Source: Mesoterricola sediminis (lineage in GTDB: Bacteria; Acidobacteriota; Holophagae; Holophagales; Holophagaceae). Taken from it: 64,000 nucleotides of DNA. Below are positions 54,426-62,096 of this stretch, in pieces (the first letter of the stretch is position 1; each line of letters begins with the position of its first letter). A program made the translations under genes and the position numbers. Location of the stretch: positions 930,001 through 994,000 of the forward strand of contig NZ_AP027081.1 in NCBI RefSeq assembly GCF_030295425.1. The letters are read 5' to 3'. The notes beneath the pieces are model-generated. The model worked only from the letters and a program-made list of their open reading frames with translations, did not search any database and was not told the origin of the DNA.

Positions 54426-55165
54426 TGAATAAATTGTTGCTAGGCGCCGGTCTGGCCGTGGTGACCAGCTTGGTGGCCGCTCCCGCGCGGCGGTCCACCT
54501 GGGACCTGCGCCAGTTCAACTGGGTCAAGCTGATGGAGCGGGAAAGGGGGGCCGAACCCAACGCGCACCCGGCCCGCATCCAGCCGGAGGCCCTGCGGGC
54601 CGTGCTGGAATCCGTGATGCTGGCCGATGGGGCGGAACCCCTCTTCTCCCGCGACGACCTGGACCGCTTCCAGGGCCCCCTGGCCGAAGCCCTCGCCCTG
54701 GCCACCGCCGACGAGGATGTGGTGGTCTTCTGCACCAGCCGCCGGGACGCCGGCATTCTGGCGCCGGAGTTGACGGTGACGGCCCGGCTCTTCGTCAAGG
54801 GCGACCGGCTGAACCTCCTCGTGGGCGAGACGCGCCTGGAATTCGCGGGCCCCGCCCGGGCCCACGTGACGCCGCCCTTGCCAGGCTACGGCTCCCGGGC
54901 TGGGGCCGGCCAGGCGGTCTTGAAGGCGGAGCGGGCCCAGTCTCTGCGGCCCGATTGGCTGGTCTTCCCCCTTCCCGAGCCGCGCAAAGTCGCGGAGCCC
55001 CCCCGCCCGGTCCAGACCGGGGTGCGGTCCGTGCCCCTGCAGATCCAGGGGGCGAAGGCCCCGGCCGAGGAACGGCTCCGGACCCTCAAGCGCCTGCGGG
55101 AGGACGGCCTGATCACGGACGAGGAGTACCGCGAGAAGCGGAAGGAGATCCTCAAGGAGCTGTGA
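54425..55165 (+). CDS. Secreted protein with C-terminal SHOCT domain
   Basis: A 246-residue protein with signal peptide (KLLLGAGLAVVTSLVAAPA). The middle part (TWDLRQFNWVKLM, VTARLFVKGDRLNLLVGETRLEF) is not assigned to a family. Residues 215-246 form a SHOCT-like short helical domain (LRTLKRLREDGLITDEEYREK), common at the C-terminus of proteins involved in oligomerisation. It overlaps the upstream lipoprotein stop in TAATG and converges on the hexapeptide-repeat gene seven bases away. Function is unknown. Confidence 0.78.
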   Translation: MNKLLLGAGLAVVTSLVAAPARRSTWDLRQFNWVKLMERERGAEPNAHPARIQPEALRAVLESVMLADGAEPLFSRDDLDRFQGPLAEALALATADEDVVVFCTSRRDAGILAPELTVTARLFVKGDRLNLLVGETRLEFAGPARAHVTPPLPGYGSRAGAGQAVLKAERAQSLRPDWLVFPLPEPRKVAEPPRPVQTGVRSVPLQIQGAKAPAEERLRTLKRLREDGLITDEEYREKRKEILKEL

Positions 55166-55172
55166 GGGGGCC

Positions 55173-55472
55173 TCAGGCCTTCTTGGCGGGGCCTTCCTTG
55201 GGCTGCTTGCAGGCCTTGGCGTCCTTGCAGGCCTTGGCGTCCTTGCAGGCCTTGGCGTCCTTGCAGGCCTTGGCGTCCTTGCAGGCCTTGGCGTCCTTGC
55301 AGGCCTTGGCGTCCTTGCAGGCCTTGGCGTCCTTGCAGGCCTCGTCAGCCTTGCAGTCCTTGCCGTCGCAGGCGGTCTGGGGACAGGCAGGCTTCGCGGG
55401 CTTCTTGGCTTCGCCGGCGGGGAGGGCGAGGCCGAAGGCGAGGAGGGCGGCGGCGGTGATCAGGGTCTTCAT
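55173..55472 (-). CDS. Secreted Lys/Cys hexapeptide-repeat protein
   Basis: A 99-residue protein with signal peptide (LITAAALLAFGLALPAGEA). A Cys-containing lead (CPQTACDGKDCKADEAC) comes next, then seven tandem KDAKAC units and a basic tail. Each unit carries one cysteine and two lysines. At DNA level the seven 18-base units are identical, which points to recent expansion or homogenisation. The regular cysteines suggest metal binding or disulphide linking in the periplasm. I recognise no characterised family. It is convergent with the SHOCT gene and divergent from the TPR gene. Confidence 0.78.
   Translation of the reverse strand: MKTLITAAALLAFGLALPAGEAKKPAKPACPQTACDGKDCKADEACKDAKACKDAKACKDAKACKDAKACKDAKACKDAKACKDAKACKQPKEGPAKKA
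55209..55334. repeat. Seven identical tandem 18-base repeats
   Basis: The unit, read on the plus strand as GCAGGCCTTGGCGTCCTT, is repeated without a mismatch from 55209 to 55334. A diverged eighth copy follows at 55335-55352, encoding KADEAC. The repeat is in frame inside the secreted Lys/Cys protein, so copy-number change would only lengthen or shorten the protein by six residues. Confidence 0.95.
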
Positions 55473-55577
55473 GGGAACTCCGGAAGGGTGCCTCGATTGT
55501 AGCCTGGGCACGGTCTTTTCCAAGGGCTCCTTCTCCGCGCGCCGCGGGCACTTCGCGGATGCCGCCCCCTCCCCGTC

Positions 55578-57002
55578 ATGCAAGACTTGAGCGTGACCGG
55601 AGGCACGTTGGAGACCGGACCCTACGCCCATCCCGCCCAGGCGGCCCTGGCCCTGCGCCGGGCCCTGGCCGGGGATCCGCGCAACCTGACGTTCCGCCTC
55701 GGCCTCATGGAACTCTACCGGCGCCTGGGCCGCCTGGAGGAGGCGCGGCGCCTGGGCGAGGAGGAACCGGCCCCCGGGGTGACGGGGAGCCTGGCCGTGG
55801 TCCTGGCGGAGCTGGGCGACGCCGGGGCCGCCCTGGCCCGGTGCGCGGGCCACCCCGACGAGGCGGCCCTGCTGTTCGAGGCGGGCTACCGGGCCTTGGC
55901 GGCCGCCCAGTACGAGGCGGCGGACCAGCTTCTGGCCCGGGGGCTGGCCCTGGATCCGGCCCACTGGCTGGCCCGCATCCAGCGGGTGAACGCCCAGGTG
56001 CGCCTGCAGCGCCTGGACGTGGCCCTGGATCTGGCGGCCAGGACCTTCGCGGACCCGGAAGTGCCCCTGGCGGGGAAGGCCCTGGCGGGCTTCCTCACCG
56101 GGGTCTGCCACCTCCTGGAAGGCCGGCTCGCCGAAGGCCTGCCCTGGATGGAGTGGCGCCATCAGATGGAGGGGGGGCCCAACCTGGATCCCCTGCCGCT
56201 GGAACCCTGGCGGGGGGAGGCTCCCGCGGGCCTGTCCCTCCTGCTCCGGGCGGAGCAGGGCTTCGGGGACGCGTTCATGATGGCCCGGTACGTGCCGCTG
56301 CTGGCCCGCCAAGGGGCCCGCGTCTTCCTCCAGCCCCAGCCGGGCACCCGGGGCCTGCTCGAAACGGTCGAGGGCCTGGAGGCGCTGGTGGACGGGGAGG
56401 CGGTCCTTCCCGCCGGGACGCGGGTCGTCCCCGTCATGAGCCTGCCCTGGCTGTGCGGCACGACCCTGGACACCGTGCCGGGGGGCGTCCCCTACCTGCG
56501 GGTGCCCGCGGACGTGCCCTCCCGGGCCGCCATCGACGCCTGCCTGGACGCGGCCCCTCCGGGACGGCGCATCGGCCTCGTCTGGGCGGGCAACCCGGCC
56601 CACCACCAGGACGCCGAGCGCAGCATGCCGCCCGAGATGCTCGAGGTGCTGGCGGAGGTGCCGGGCGTGACCTGGGTGGACTTCCAGGTGGCGCGGGGCC
56701 CGCGGCCCGCCCTGCCGCTGGTGGACCTGGCCGCGCACCTCTCCGATTTCTCCGATTCCGCCTACGCCCTTTCCCGCCTGGACGGCCTCATCTCCATCGA
56801 TTCCAGCCCGGTCCATTTGGCGGGCGCCCTCGGCCTGCGGGCCTGGGTCGCCCTGGCCCACTGCCCGGATTGGCGCTGGATGCTGGCGCGGCGCGACTCC
56901 CCCTGGTACCCGACCCTGGAACTCTGGCGCCAGCCCGCCCCGGGCGACTGGGCCGCCGTGGTCCACGGCATGCGGGACCGGCTCCTGGCCGGGGCCTTCT
57001 GA
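55578..57002 (+). CDS. TPR protein with GT9/heptosyltransferase-like C-terminal domain
   Basis: A 474-residue cytoplasmic protein. The first about 190 residues are TPR-like helices (ALALRRALAGDPRNLTFRLG, LFEAGYRALAAAQYEAADQLLARGLALDP). The second half contains LLRAEQGFGDAFMMARYVPLL, GLVWAGNPAHHQDAERSMP and LISIDSSPVHLAGALGLRAWV, and ends with DWRWMLARRDSPWYP. That pattern is common in TPR proteins of flagellar or surface glycosylation loci and resembles family 9 glycosyltransferases. No export signal is seen. The donor and acceptor are unknown. It diverges from the hexapeptide-repeat gene across 105 bases. Confidence 0.82.
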   Translation: MQDLSVTGGTLETGPYAHPAQAALALRRALAGDPRNLTFRLGLMELYRRLGRLEEARRLGEEEPAPGVTGSLAVVLAELGDAGAALARCAGHPDEAALLFEAGYRALAAAQYEAADQLLARGLALDPAHWLARIQRVNAQVRLQRLDVALDLAARTFADPEVPLAGKALAGFLTGVCHLLEGRLAEGLPWMEWRHQMEGGPNLDPLPLEPWRGEAPAGLSLLLRAEQGFGDAFMMARYVPLLARQGARVFLQPQPGTRGLLETVEGLEALVDGEAVLPAGTRVVPVMSLPWLCGTTLDTVPGGVPYLRVPADVPSRAAIDACLDAAPPGRRIGLVWAGNPAHHQDAERSMPPEMLEVLAEVPGVTWVDFQVARGPRPALPLVDLAAHLSDFSDSAYALSRLDGLISIDSSPVHLAGALGLRAWVALAHCPDWRWMLARRDSPWYPTLELWRQPAPGDWAAVVHGMRDRLLAGAF

Positions 57003-57184
57003 GCGCCCGGCGCTCGGAACTCCCGGCTTCGATGGGGGCTTCAATCATGAGGAATTAAAACGACCATTTGATCTCTTTAACTCCTTGATAAATAAATAAA
57101 TATCGATTGGGTTTTTTCTGGAAAAGGGCTGAATTTCGCCTATCCTCGGGACCGTTCGAACCCCCCCTCCCCCGAGGTGAACCC
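57003..57184. promoter_or_regulatory. AT-rich intergenic region before the lipase gene
   Basis: A short GAGCG/CGCTC hairpin lies at the TPR gene stop (57001-57015). From about 57045 to 57120 the sequence is strongly AT-rich, with TTGATC, repeated AATAAATAAATA and a T6 run. This is exceptional in this genome and probably holds the promoter of the lipase-fadL pair. I could not settle on one -35/-10 pair. Confidence 0.45.
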
Positions 57185-59569
57185 ATGCATGCGTTCCTCC
57201 GCGCGGCACTCCTTTGTCCGCCCCTTCTCGTCCTCGTCGCGTGCTCCCAGGGCGACGCGCCGGTGCCCAATCCGGCGCCGCTCCGGAGCACCAACGCGGC
57301 CGTGTTCAATCCGGCGGCGAAGGACATCCCCCTGCCCAACATCCTGGCCACGGCCGGCGTCGCCGATCCGGTGCCCACGCTGGCGGTGGGCGCGGCCCTG
57401 GAGCCCGGCCCCGCGCTGGCCTACGTCAACGCCCGGGAAGTGGGCGGGACCCACGCGGTCTCCGGCGTCAACGCGCCCATCTACCTCCGCTTCACGTACC
57501 CCGTGCGGCCGGAGACGGTGAATGCCTCCAACATCAAGGTGTTCCAGCTCACCCCCGACCCGACCGGCACCGAGAACAACCCCCTGGGCTTCACGGACGT
57601 CACGGGGATGTTCACGTTCAAGTACGCGGCCGGGGCCACCGACCTCTGGCTCTTCCCCGCCTTCCCCCTGGCGCCCGGGACCCGCTACCTCTACGTGGTC
57701 ACCGACCGGGTCCTGGACGCCGGGACCGGCGCCCCCATCACCAGCTCCGCCTACTTCGAGTACCTCAAGGCCACCTCCCCCCTCACGGGCGCCGCGGCCG
57801 CCCTCGAGCCGGTCCGGGCCGACGTGACCGCGGGCGGCGCCATCGCCCTGCGGGGCTACGCCCACGTGATGGACGACCTCATCGCGGCCTCGGCCACCAC
57901 GACGGTGGCCTCCCGCGCCGGGATCGCCCTGATGGGGCGGTTCATCACCACCGCCGCGGGGTACGTGGCGGCGGACGCCACGGATCCCTCCACGCGGATC
58001 CCGGTGGAATCCGCCCTGCGGCTTTTCGCGGCCGGCGCGCTCCCCGGCAAGGCCTGGACCAACCCCGTCACCGTCACGGCCACCTTCACCCAGGGGAACG
58101 CCAACCCCGCCCTGGACGTGGGCGCCTACTGGCAGGCCGCCACGGGGGCCCCGGCCGCGTCCGTGCCGGCCACCCTCGGCGCCGTGGTCCTGGGCACCTT
58201 CGATTCCGCCTACCTGAACATGGATCCCGCCGTCGTGCGGGACAACCCGGCCGCCATGGACCTGAGCGCCCTCCCCGCCGCCTTCAACCCGGCCTCCGGG
58301 GTGACCCAGGTCTTCCGGACCGGCGCGGGCGCCCTCGCCGGGTTCTACCACGTGCCCACGGCCATGCCCTTCCTCTACCTCGCCCCCGCCGGCGCGGCGC
58401 CCGCGGGCGGCTTCCCCCTGGTGCTCTTCCAGCACGGCATCACCAGCCGGAAGGAGGCCGCGCTGGGCCTGGCCACGGCCCTCACGGCCCGGGGCTTCGC
58501 GATCCTCGCCATCGACCTCCCCCTCCACGGCGCGCTGGCGCCGGCCGCCCTCCAGATCCAGCCCGGGGACAGCGCCGCCGTCCAGTCCCAGAAGCAGGCC
58601 GGGTGGGGGCAGGCCTTCATGGCGGTCGGGTATCCCCTCGCCACGCGCACCAACCTGCAGCAGGGCATCTTCGACCTCCAGCGCCTGGAGGCCGCCGTGG
58701 CCGCCGGCGGGTTCGCGGCCCTGGGGGCCGCCGCGCCCTCGACCTCGAACCTCCGGTTCGTGGGGCAGAGCCTCGGCGCCATCGTCGGAACCGGCTACCT
58801 GGCCTCCAACGTCTCCTTCATTGCCGACCAGCCGGTCCTGGACACGGCCATGAAGGGGGTCCTGAGCGTCCCCGGGGGCCGGCTGGCCTACCTGATCCAG
58901 GCCAGTCCCGCCTTCGGGCCCCAGGTGGACGCCGGGCTCGCCGCCAAGGGCATCGCCGCGGGCAGCCCCACCTACCACGCCTTCTTCCAGGTCACCCAGA
59001 GCGTGGTGGATCCCATGGATCCCGCCACCCTGACGTCCCCCGTGAAGGCGGGGCTCCCCAGCCGGCTCTCGGGCCGGGTCCTCATCCAGGAGGCCACCTC
59101 CACCGCCTTCGACGCGTCGGGCCAGCCCACGAACGGCGACCGGGTGATCACCAACCCCTACACCCGGTACCTGGGCGCCGCCCTGGGCGGCCGGGCCGTC
59201 CTCGGCACCGCCGCGGCCGCCGGGGTCGCCCCGGGCTTCAGCCAGGTGGGCTACGGGGGCACGGGCCGGATCCCCGCGCCGTTCCTGTTCACCCTCGCGG
59301 GCGGCAACCCCGCCCCCAAGACCGTGACCGCGGCCACGGCGCCCACGGACACCACCCCGGCGGAGGGCTACTTCCAGTTCGACCAGGCCGGCGTCGCCCA
59401 CGGCAGCCTCCTGGATCCGTCGCAGCCCCAGACCGCCGCCCTGTGGCAGGCCCAGGTCCTCTACTTCCTGGGCATCACCGGCCATTCCATCGTCTTCGAC
59501 CCCACCTTCGCCGCGGGCCTCCAGGTCCAGGCCCCCACCGCCTTCGTCTGGCCCGTCCTCGGGAACTGA
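57185..59569 (+). CDS. Lipoprotein lipase/lysophospholipase (VolA/Pla-1-like)
   Basis: A 794-residue surface or periplasmic lipoprotein (lipobox PLLVLVAC, Cys near residue 21). The N-terminal part (about 40-230) has a Big-like segment with IYLRFTYPVRPETVNASNIK. The C-terminal part is an alpha/beta hydrolase with LVLFQHGITSRKE and the nucleophile elbow VGQSLGAIVG, Ser529. This layout matches the bacterial lipase family that includes Vibrio VolA. GAGGTGA before the ATG at 57185 fixes the start. The fadL gene follows by 11 bases, so the enzyme probably releases fatty acids that FadL then imports. Confidence 0.85.
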   Translation: MHAFLRAALLCPPLLVLVACSQGDAPVPNPAPLRSTNAAVFNPAAKDIPLPNILATAGVADPVPTLAVGAALEPGPALAYVNAREVGGTHAVSGVNAPIYLRFTYPVRPETVNASNIKVFQLTPDPTGTENNPLGFTDVTGMFTFKYAAGATDLWLFPAFPLAPGTRYLYVVTDRVLDAGTGAPITSSAYFEYLKATSPLTGAAAALEPVRADVTAGGAIALRGYAHVMDDLIAASATTTVASRAGIALMGRFITTAAGYVAADATDPSTRIPVESALRLFAAGALPGKAWTNPVTVTATFTQGNANPALDVGAYWQAATGAPAASVPATLGAVVLGTFDSAYLNMDPAVVRDNPAAMDLSALPAAFNPASGVTQVFRTGAGALAGFYHVPTAMPFLYLAPAGAAPAGGFPLVLFQHGITSRKEAALGLATALTARGFAILAIDLPLHGALAPAALQIQPGDSAAVQSQKQAGWGQAFMAVGYPLATRTNLQQGIFDLQRLEAAVAAGGFAALGAAAPSTSNLRFVGQSLGAIVGTGYLASNVSFIADQPVLDTAMKGVLSVPGGRLAYLIQASPAFGPQVDAGLAAKGIAAGSPTYHAFFQVTQSVVDPMDPATLTSPVKAGLPSRLSGRVLIQEATSTAFDASGQPTNGDRVITNPYTRYLGAALGGRAVLGTAAAAGVAPGFSQVGYGGTGRIPAPFLFTLAGGNPAPKTVTAATAPTDTTPAEGYFQFDQAGVAHGSLLDPSQPQTAALWQAQVLYFLGITGHSIVFDPTFAAGLQVQAPTAFVWPVLGN

Positions 59570-59580
59570 GGCGCGCCGCC

Positions 59581-60933
59581 ATGAGGAACCCGATGACGTC
59601 CCCCCTCCGCAGCCTCTCCGTCCTGGCCCTCGGCCTGGCCCTCGCCCCCGCCGCCTCCGCTTCGGGCTTCCTCCTCCGGGAGCAGAGCGCCGCCGGCCTC
59701 GGCAATGCCTTCGCCGGCGCCAGCGCGGGCAGCCAGGACCTCAGCTCCATGTTCTGGAACCCCGCCGTCCTCCCCGTGTTCGGGGGCCGCGAGGTCTCCC
59801 TGGGCGGTTCCTGGATCGGCATCCACATGGACCTGACCGGGGCTTCGGCCAGCCGGAGCCCGGTCTTCCAGCCCGCGGACCGCCCCATCGCCGGGGGCGG
59901 CCCCGACCTCCCCAACGCCGTGAGCCAGCCCATCCTTCCGGCCCTCTATCTGAGCTGGCCCGTGACCGACCGGGTCTACCTCGGCTTCTCCGTGAACGTG
60001 CCCTTCGGCCTGGTCACCGAGTACCCCGCCGATTTCATCGGCCGGTACCACGCCCTCAAGACCGACCTGAAGACCTACGACTTCGCCCCCAGCGTCGCCT
60101 ACAAGGCGGACGGCGGCTGGACCTTCGGCGCCGCCTTCGTGGCCCGCAAGGCCGAGGCCACCCTCTCCAGCGCCGTGGACTTCGGCGCCATCGGCAACGC
60201 GCTGGGCCTCCCGGGCTTCGTGCCCGGCGCCCGCGACGCGGTGAGCACCCTGAAGGGGGACTGCTGGGCCTACGGCTGGAAGGCGGGCTTCACCTGGCAG
60301 GCCACGCCGGACCTGCGGATCGGCGCAGGCTACCAGGCCAAGGCCACCTTGAAGGTGAAGGGGAACGTGACCTACAGCGCCGTCCCGGCCCCCCTGGACA
60401 CCACGTTCGTGAACGCCCCGGGCGCCGCCGACGTGCACCTCCCGGCCACCGCCAGCGCCGGCTTCACCTGGGACCTGTCGCCCGCCTTCAGCCTCCAGGG
60501 CGAGGGGGCCTGGACCGGCTGGTCCGATTTCCGGGAACTGCGGGTGCGCTTCGGCAGCGCCCAGCCGGATTCCGTGACGAACGAGTCCTGGAAGGACACC
60601 TTCTTCGTGTCCCTGGGCGGCATCTGGAAGGCGGCCCCCGGGTGGGCCGTGAAGGCCGGCCTGGCCTACGACCGTTCCCCCGTGGACGACCGCCACCGGA
60701 CGCCCCGCATCCCGGACGCCAACCGCACCTGGGCCTCCGCGGGCGTCTCCTGGCAGGCCAGCCCCGCCATCACCTGGGACCTGGGCCTCACCCGGATCTT
60801 CGGCCAGCGCTCCCGCCTGGCCCTGACCTCGGGCGTGGATCCCGCGGGGCCCGACTTCTACCGGGGCAACCTGAGCGGCGCCTATGACGTGGGCGCCACC
60901 ATCGTTGCCTTGTCCGGCCGCTTCCGCTTCTGA
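59581..60933 (+). CDS. fadL: FadL-type long-chain fatty acid outer-membrane channel
   Basis: A 450-residue outer-membrane protein with signal peptide (LSVLALGLALAPAASASG). The conserved N-terminal hatch is GFLLREQSAAGLGNAFAGAS, with the NPA motif in MFWNPAVL. Mid-region blocks PFGLVTEYPADFIGRYHAL and YDFAPSVAYK follow, and the end VALSGRFRF has a terminal aromatic residue. FadL proteins take up hydrophobic molecules by lateral diffusion. The start could also be the ATG four codons later. Position right after the lipase suggests a phospholipid or lipid scavenging pair. Confidence 0.92.
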   Translation: MRNPMTSPLRSLSVLALGLALAPAASASGFLLREQSAAGLGNAFAGASAGSQDLSSMFWNPAVLPVFGGREVSLGGSWIGIHMDLTGASASRSPVFQPADRPIAGGGPDLPNAVSQPILPALYLSWPVTDRVYLGFSVNVPFGLVTEYPADFIGRYHALKTDLKTYDFAPSVAYKADGGWTFGAAFVARKAEATLSSAVDFGAIGNALGLPGFVPGARDAVSTLKGDCWAYGWKAGFTWQATPDLRIGAGYQAKATLKVKGNVTYSAVPAPLDTTFVNAPGAADVHLPATASAGFTWDLSPAFSLQGEGAWTGWSDFRELRVRFGSAQPDSVTNESWKDTFFVSLGGIWKAAPGWAVKAGLAYDRSPVDDRHRTPRIPDANRTWASAGVSWQASPAITWDLGLTRIFGQRSRLALTSGVDPAGPDFYRGNLSGAYDVGATIVALSGRFRF

Positions 60934-60936
60934 ACC

Positions 60937-60958
60937 GGCCGCCCGTTGACGGGCGGCC
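60937..60958 (+). terminator. fadL-end hairpin
   Basis: GGCCGCCCG (60937-60945) and CGGGCGGCC (60950-60958) form a perfect nine-pair stem with a TTGA loop, four bases after the fadL stop. No U run follows. The loop and first stem bases also form TTGACG, the -35 of the his promoter. Confidence 0.55.
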
Positions 60959-60974
60959 CCGCCTGGGCTACGCT
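60946..60974 (+). promoter_or_regulatory. Promoter of the his leader
   Basis: TTGACG (60946-60951, five of six) and TACGCT (60969-60974, three of six) are separated by exactly 17 bases. Transcription would begin near 60981, directly before a GAGGT ribosome site (60984-60988) and the leader peptide. Confidence 0.55.
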
Positions 60975-60992
60975 CTCTCCTTCGAGGTCCCC

Positions 60993-61055
60993 TTGGCCCT
61001 GTCCCTCCATCACCATCGCCATCACGCTCCCCTGGGGGCGGATGGGACGTGGTGA
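60993..61055 (+). CDS. hisL: His-rich leader peptide of the his attenuator
   Basis: A 20-codon frame begins with TTG four bases after GAGGT and ends in TGA at 61053-61055. It has five histidine codons in a six-codon stretch (CAT CAC CAT CGC CAT CAC). Such a run just before hisG is the hallmark of a his operon leader peptide: ribosome stalling when histidyl-tRNA is scarce changes the folding of the RNA that follows. The frame is far below normal gene length and no database match is claimed. Its position, ribosome site, His codons and downstream terminator together make the call strong. Confidence 0.85.
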   Translation: MALSLHHHRHHAPLGADGTW

Positions 61056-61087
61056 CGGGCGGCGACGCACCGGATCCGAACCCCTTC

Positions 61088-61115
61088 CGAACCCCCCGGC
61101 CCCCCGGGGGGTTCG
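61088..61115 (+). promoter_or_regulatory. Alternative hairpin of the his leader
   Basis: CGAACCCCCC (61088-61097) pairs with GGGGGGTTCG (61106-61115). The stem extends by two GC pairs to a four-C loop. It lies between the leader peptide and the terminator, where a pause or antiterminator stem is expected. Which arm competes with which was not folded computationally. Confidence 0.55.
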
Positions 61116-61213
61116 CGTATGTCAGGACACCTTTCATGACCCCTTCCCGCCACGCCCATCCCCATCGCATCCCCCTGCCGGGGTAGGCCGGGCCGCATCC
61201 GCCCGAAACCACC

Positions 61214-61244
61214 GCCCCGGGAACCCACCCGGGGCTTTTCTTTT
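61214..61244 (+). terminator. Attenuator terminator before hisG
   Basis: GCCCCGGG (61214-61221) pairs with CCCGGGGC (61228-61235) around a six-base loop and is followed at once by TTTTCTTTT (61236-61244). This is the only classical intrinsic terminator seen in the window. It lies 12 bases before the hisG ATG, inside the transcript rather than at a gene end, as expected for an attenuator. Confidence 0.85.
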
Positions 61245-61256
61245 CCTGGAGTCGAC

Positions 61257-62096
61257 ATGGAACCCATCAACCTCGCGCTTCCCAAGGGCCGCATGGCCGA
61301 GGGGGTCCTGCGCCTCATGGAGGAGGCCGGCTTCAAGGTCCAGCCCGACGGCAGGAACTACCGGCCCCTCTGCGCCGATCCCCGCTTCCGCCTGAAGCTC
61401 CTCAAGCCCCAGGACATCGTCCGGATGGTGGAGCTGGGCCGCCACGACCTGGCCTTCGCCGGCCACGACTGGGTGGAGGAACTGGGGGCCCAGGTGGACG
61501 AGCTCCTGGACACGGGGCTGGACCGCGTGCGCATCGTCGCGGCGGCCCCCCGGGAGGCGGTGGCGGGGCTCAGGTCGCGCCGCATCGTCGTGGCCAGCGA
61601 GTACGAGCGCATCACCCGGACCTGGCTCGACCGGGAGGGCTTCGACTACCTCTTCGTGCGCAGCCACGGGGCCACCGAGGTCTTCCCCCCCGAGGACGCC
61701 GACATGATCGTGGACAACACCGCCACCGGGCGCACCCTGGAGGAGAACGGGCTCCAGATCGTGGGAGAGCTCCTCACCTCCTCCACCCGCGTCATCGCCA
61801 GCCCCTCCCTGGGGCGGCGGGACGAAGTGGACGAGTTCGTCCTCCTCCTCCGCTCCGTCCTCGACGCCCGCAAGCGGGTGATGCTCGAGATGAACGTCTC
61901 CCAGGCCTGCCTCGACGCGGTCCTGGGGATCCTGCCCTGCATGCGCATGCCCACCGTCATGCCCCTGGCCGGGGACGGGGGCTACGCGGTGAAGTCCGCC
62001 GTCCTCCGGAAGGAGGTGGCCCGCCTCATCCCGGTGCTGAAGGCCGCGGGGGCCACCGACATCCTGGAGTTCCCCTTCAGCAAGGTGGTCTCGTGA
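61257..62096 (+). CDS. hisG: ATP phosphoribosyltransferase, long form
   Basis: A 279-residue enzyme for the first step of histidine synthesis, joining ATP and PRPP. It starts with INLALPKGRMAEGVLRLME. It holds DLAFAGHDWVEE and the PRPP-binding block ADMIVDNTATGRTLEENGL near 150-168. The C-terminal about 70 residues (VLGILPCMRMPTVMPLAGDGGYAV) form the regulatory domain that binds histidine, so this is the long, HisZ-independent form with feedback inhibition. CTGGAG precedes the ATG. Transcription is controlled by the attenuator just upstream. Confidence 0.95.
   Translation: MEPINLALPKGRMAEGVLRLMEEAGFKVQPDGRNYRPLCADPRFRLKLLKPQDIVRMVELGRHDLAFAGHDWVEELGAQVDELLDTGLDRVRIVAAAPREAVAGLRSRRIVVASEYERITRTWLDREGFDYLFVRSHGATEVFPPEDADMIVDNTATGRTLEENGLQIVGELLTSSTRVIASPSLGRRDEVDEFVLLLRSVLDARKRVMLEMNVSQACLDAVLGILPCMRMPTVMPLAGDGGYAVKSAVLRKEVARLIPVLKAAGATDILEFPFSKVVS

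Larger units (their letters stand above)
60934..61256 (+). promoter_or_regulatory. his operon leader region
   Basis: The 323 bases between fadL and hisG contain, in order, the fadL-end hairpin, a promoter, the TTG-started His-rich leader peptide, an alternative hairpin, a GC-rich linker and the attenuator terminator. Nothing else is seen. The order is that of a classical histidine attenuator. Confidence 0.82.

Noticed and set aside
55209-55334. Short tandem repeats considered as a CRISPR array
   Set aside because: The 18-base units are directly adjacent without spacers and translate in frame as KDAKAC within a secreted protein.
57214-60933. Single frame spanning lipase and fadL as a giant protein
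   Set aside because: The first about 790 codons are out of frame with the lipase and have shadow composition. Only the fadL part, with its own signal peptide, is real.
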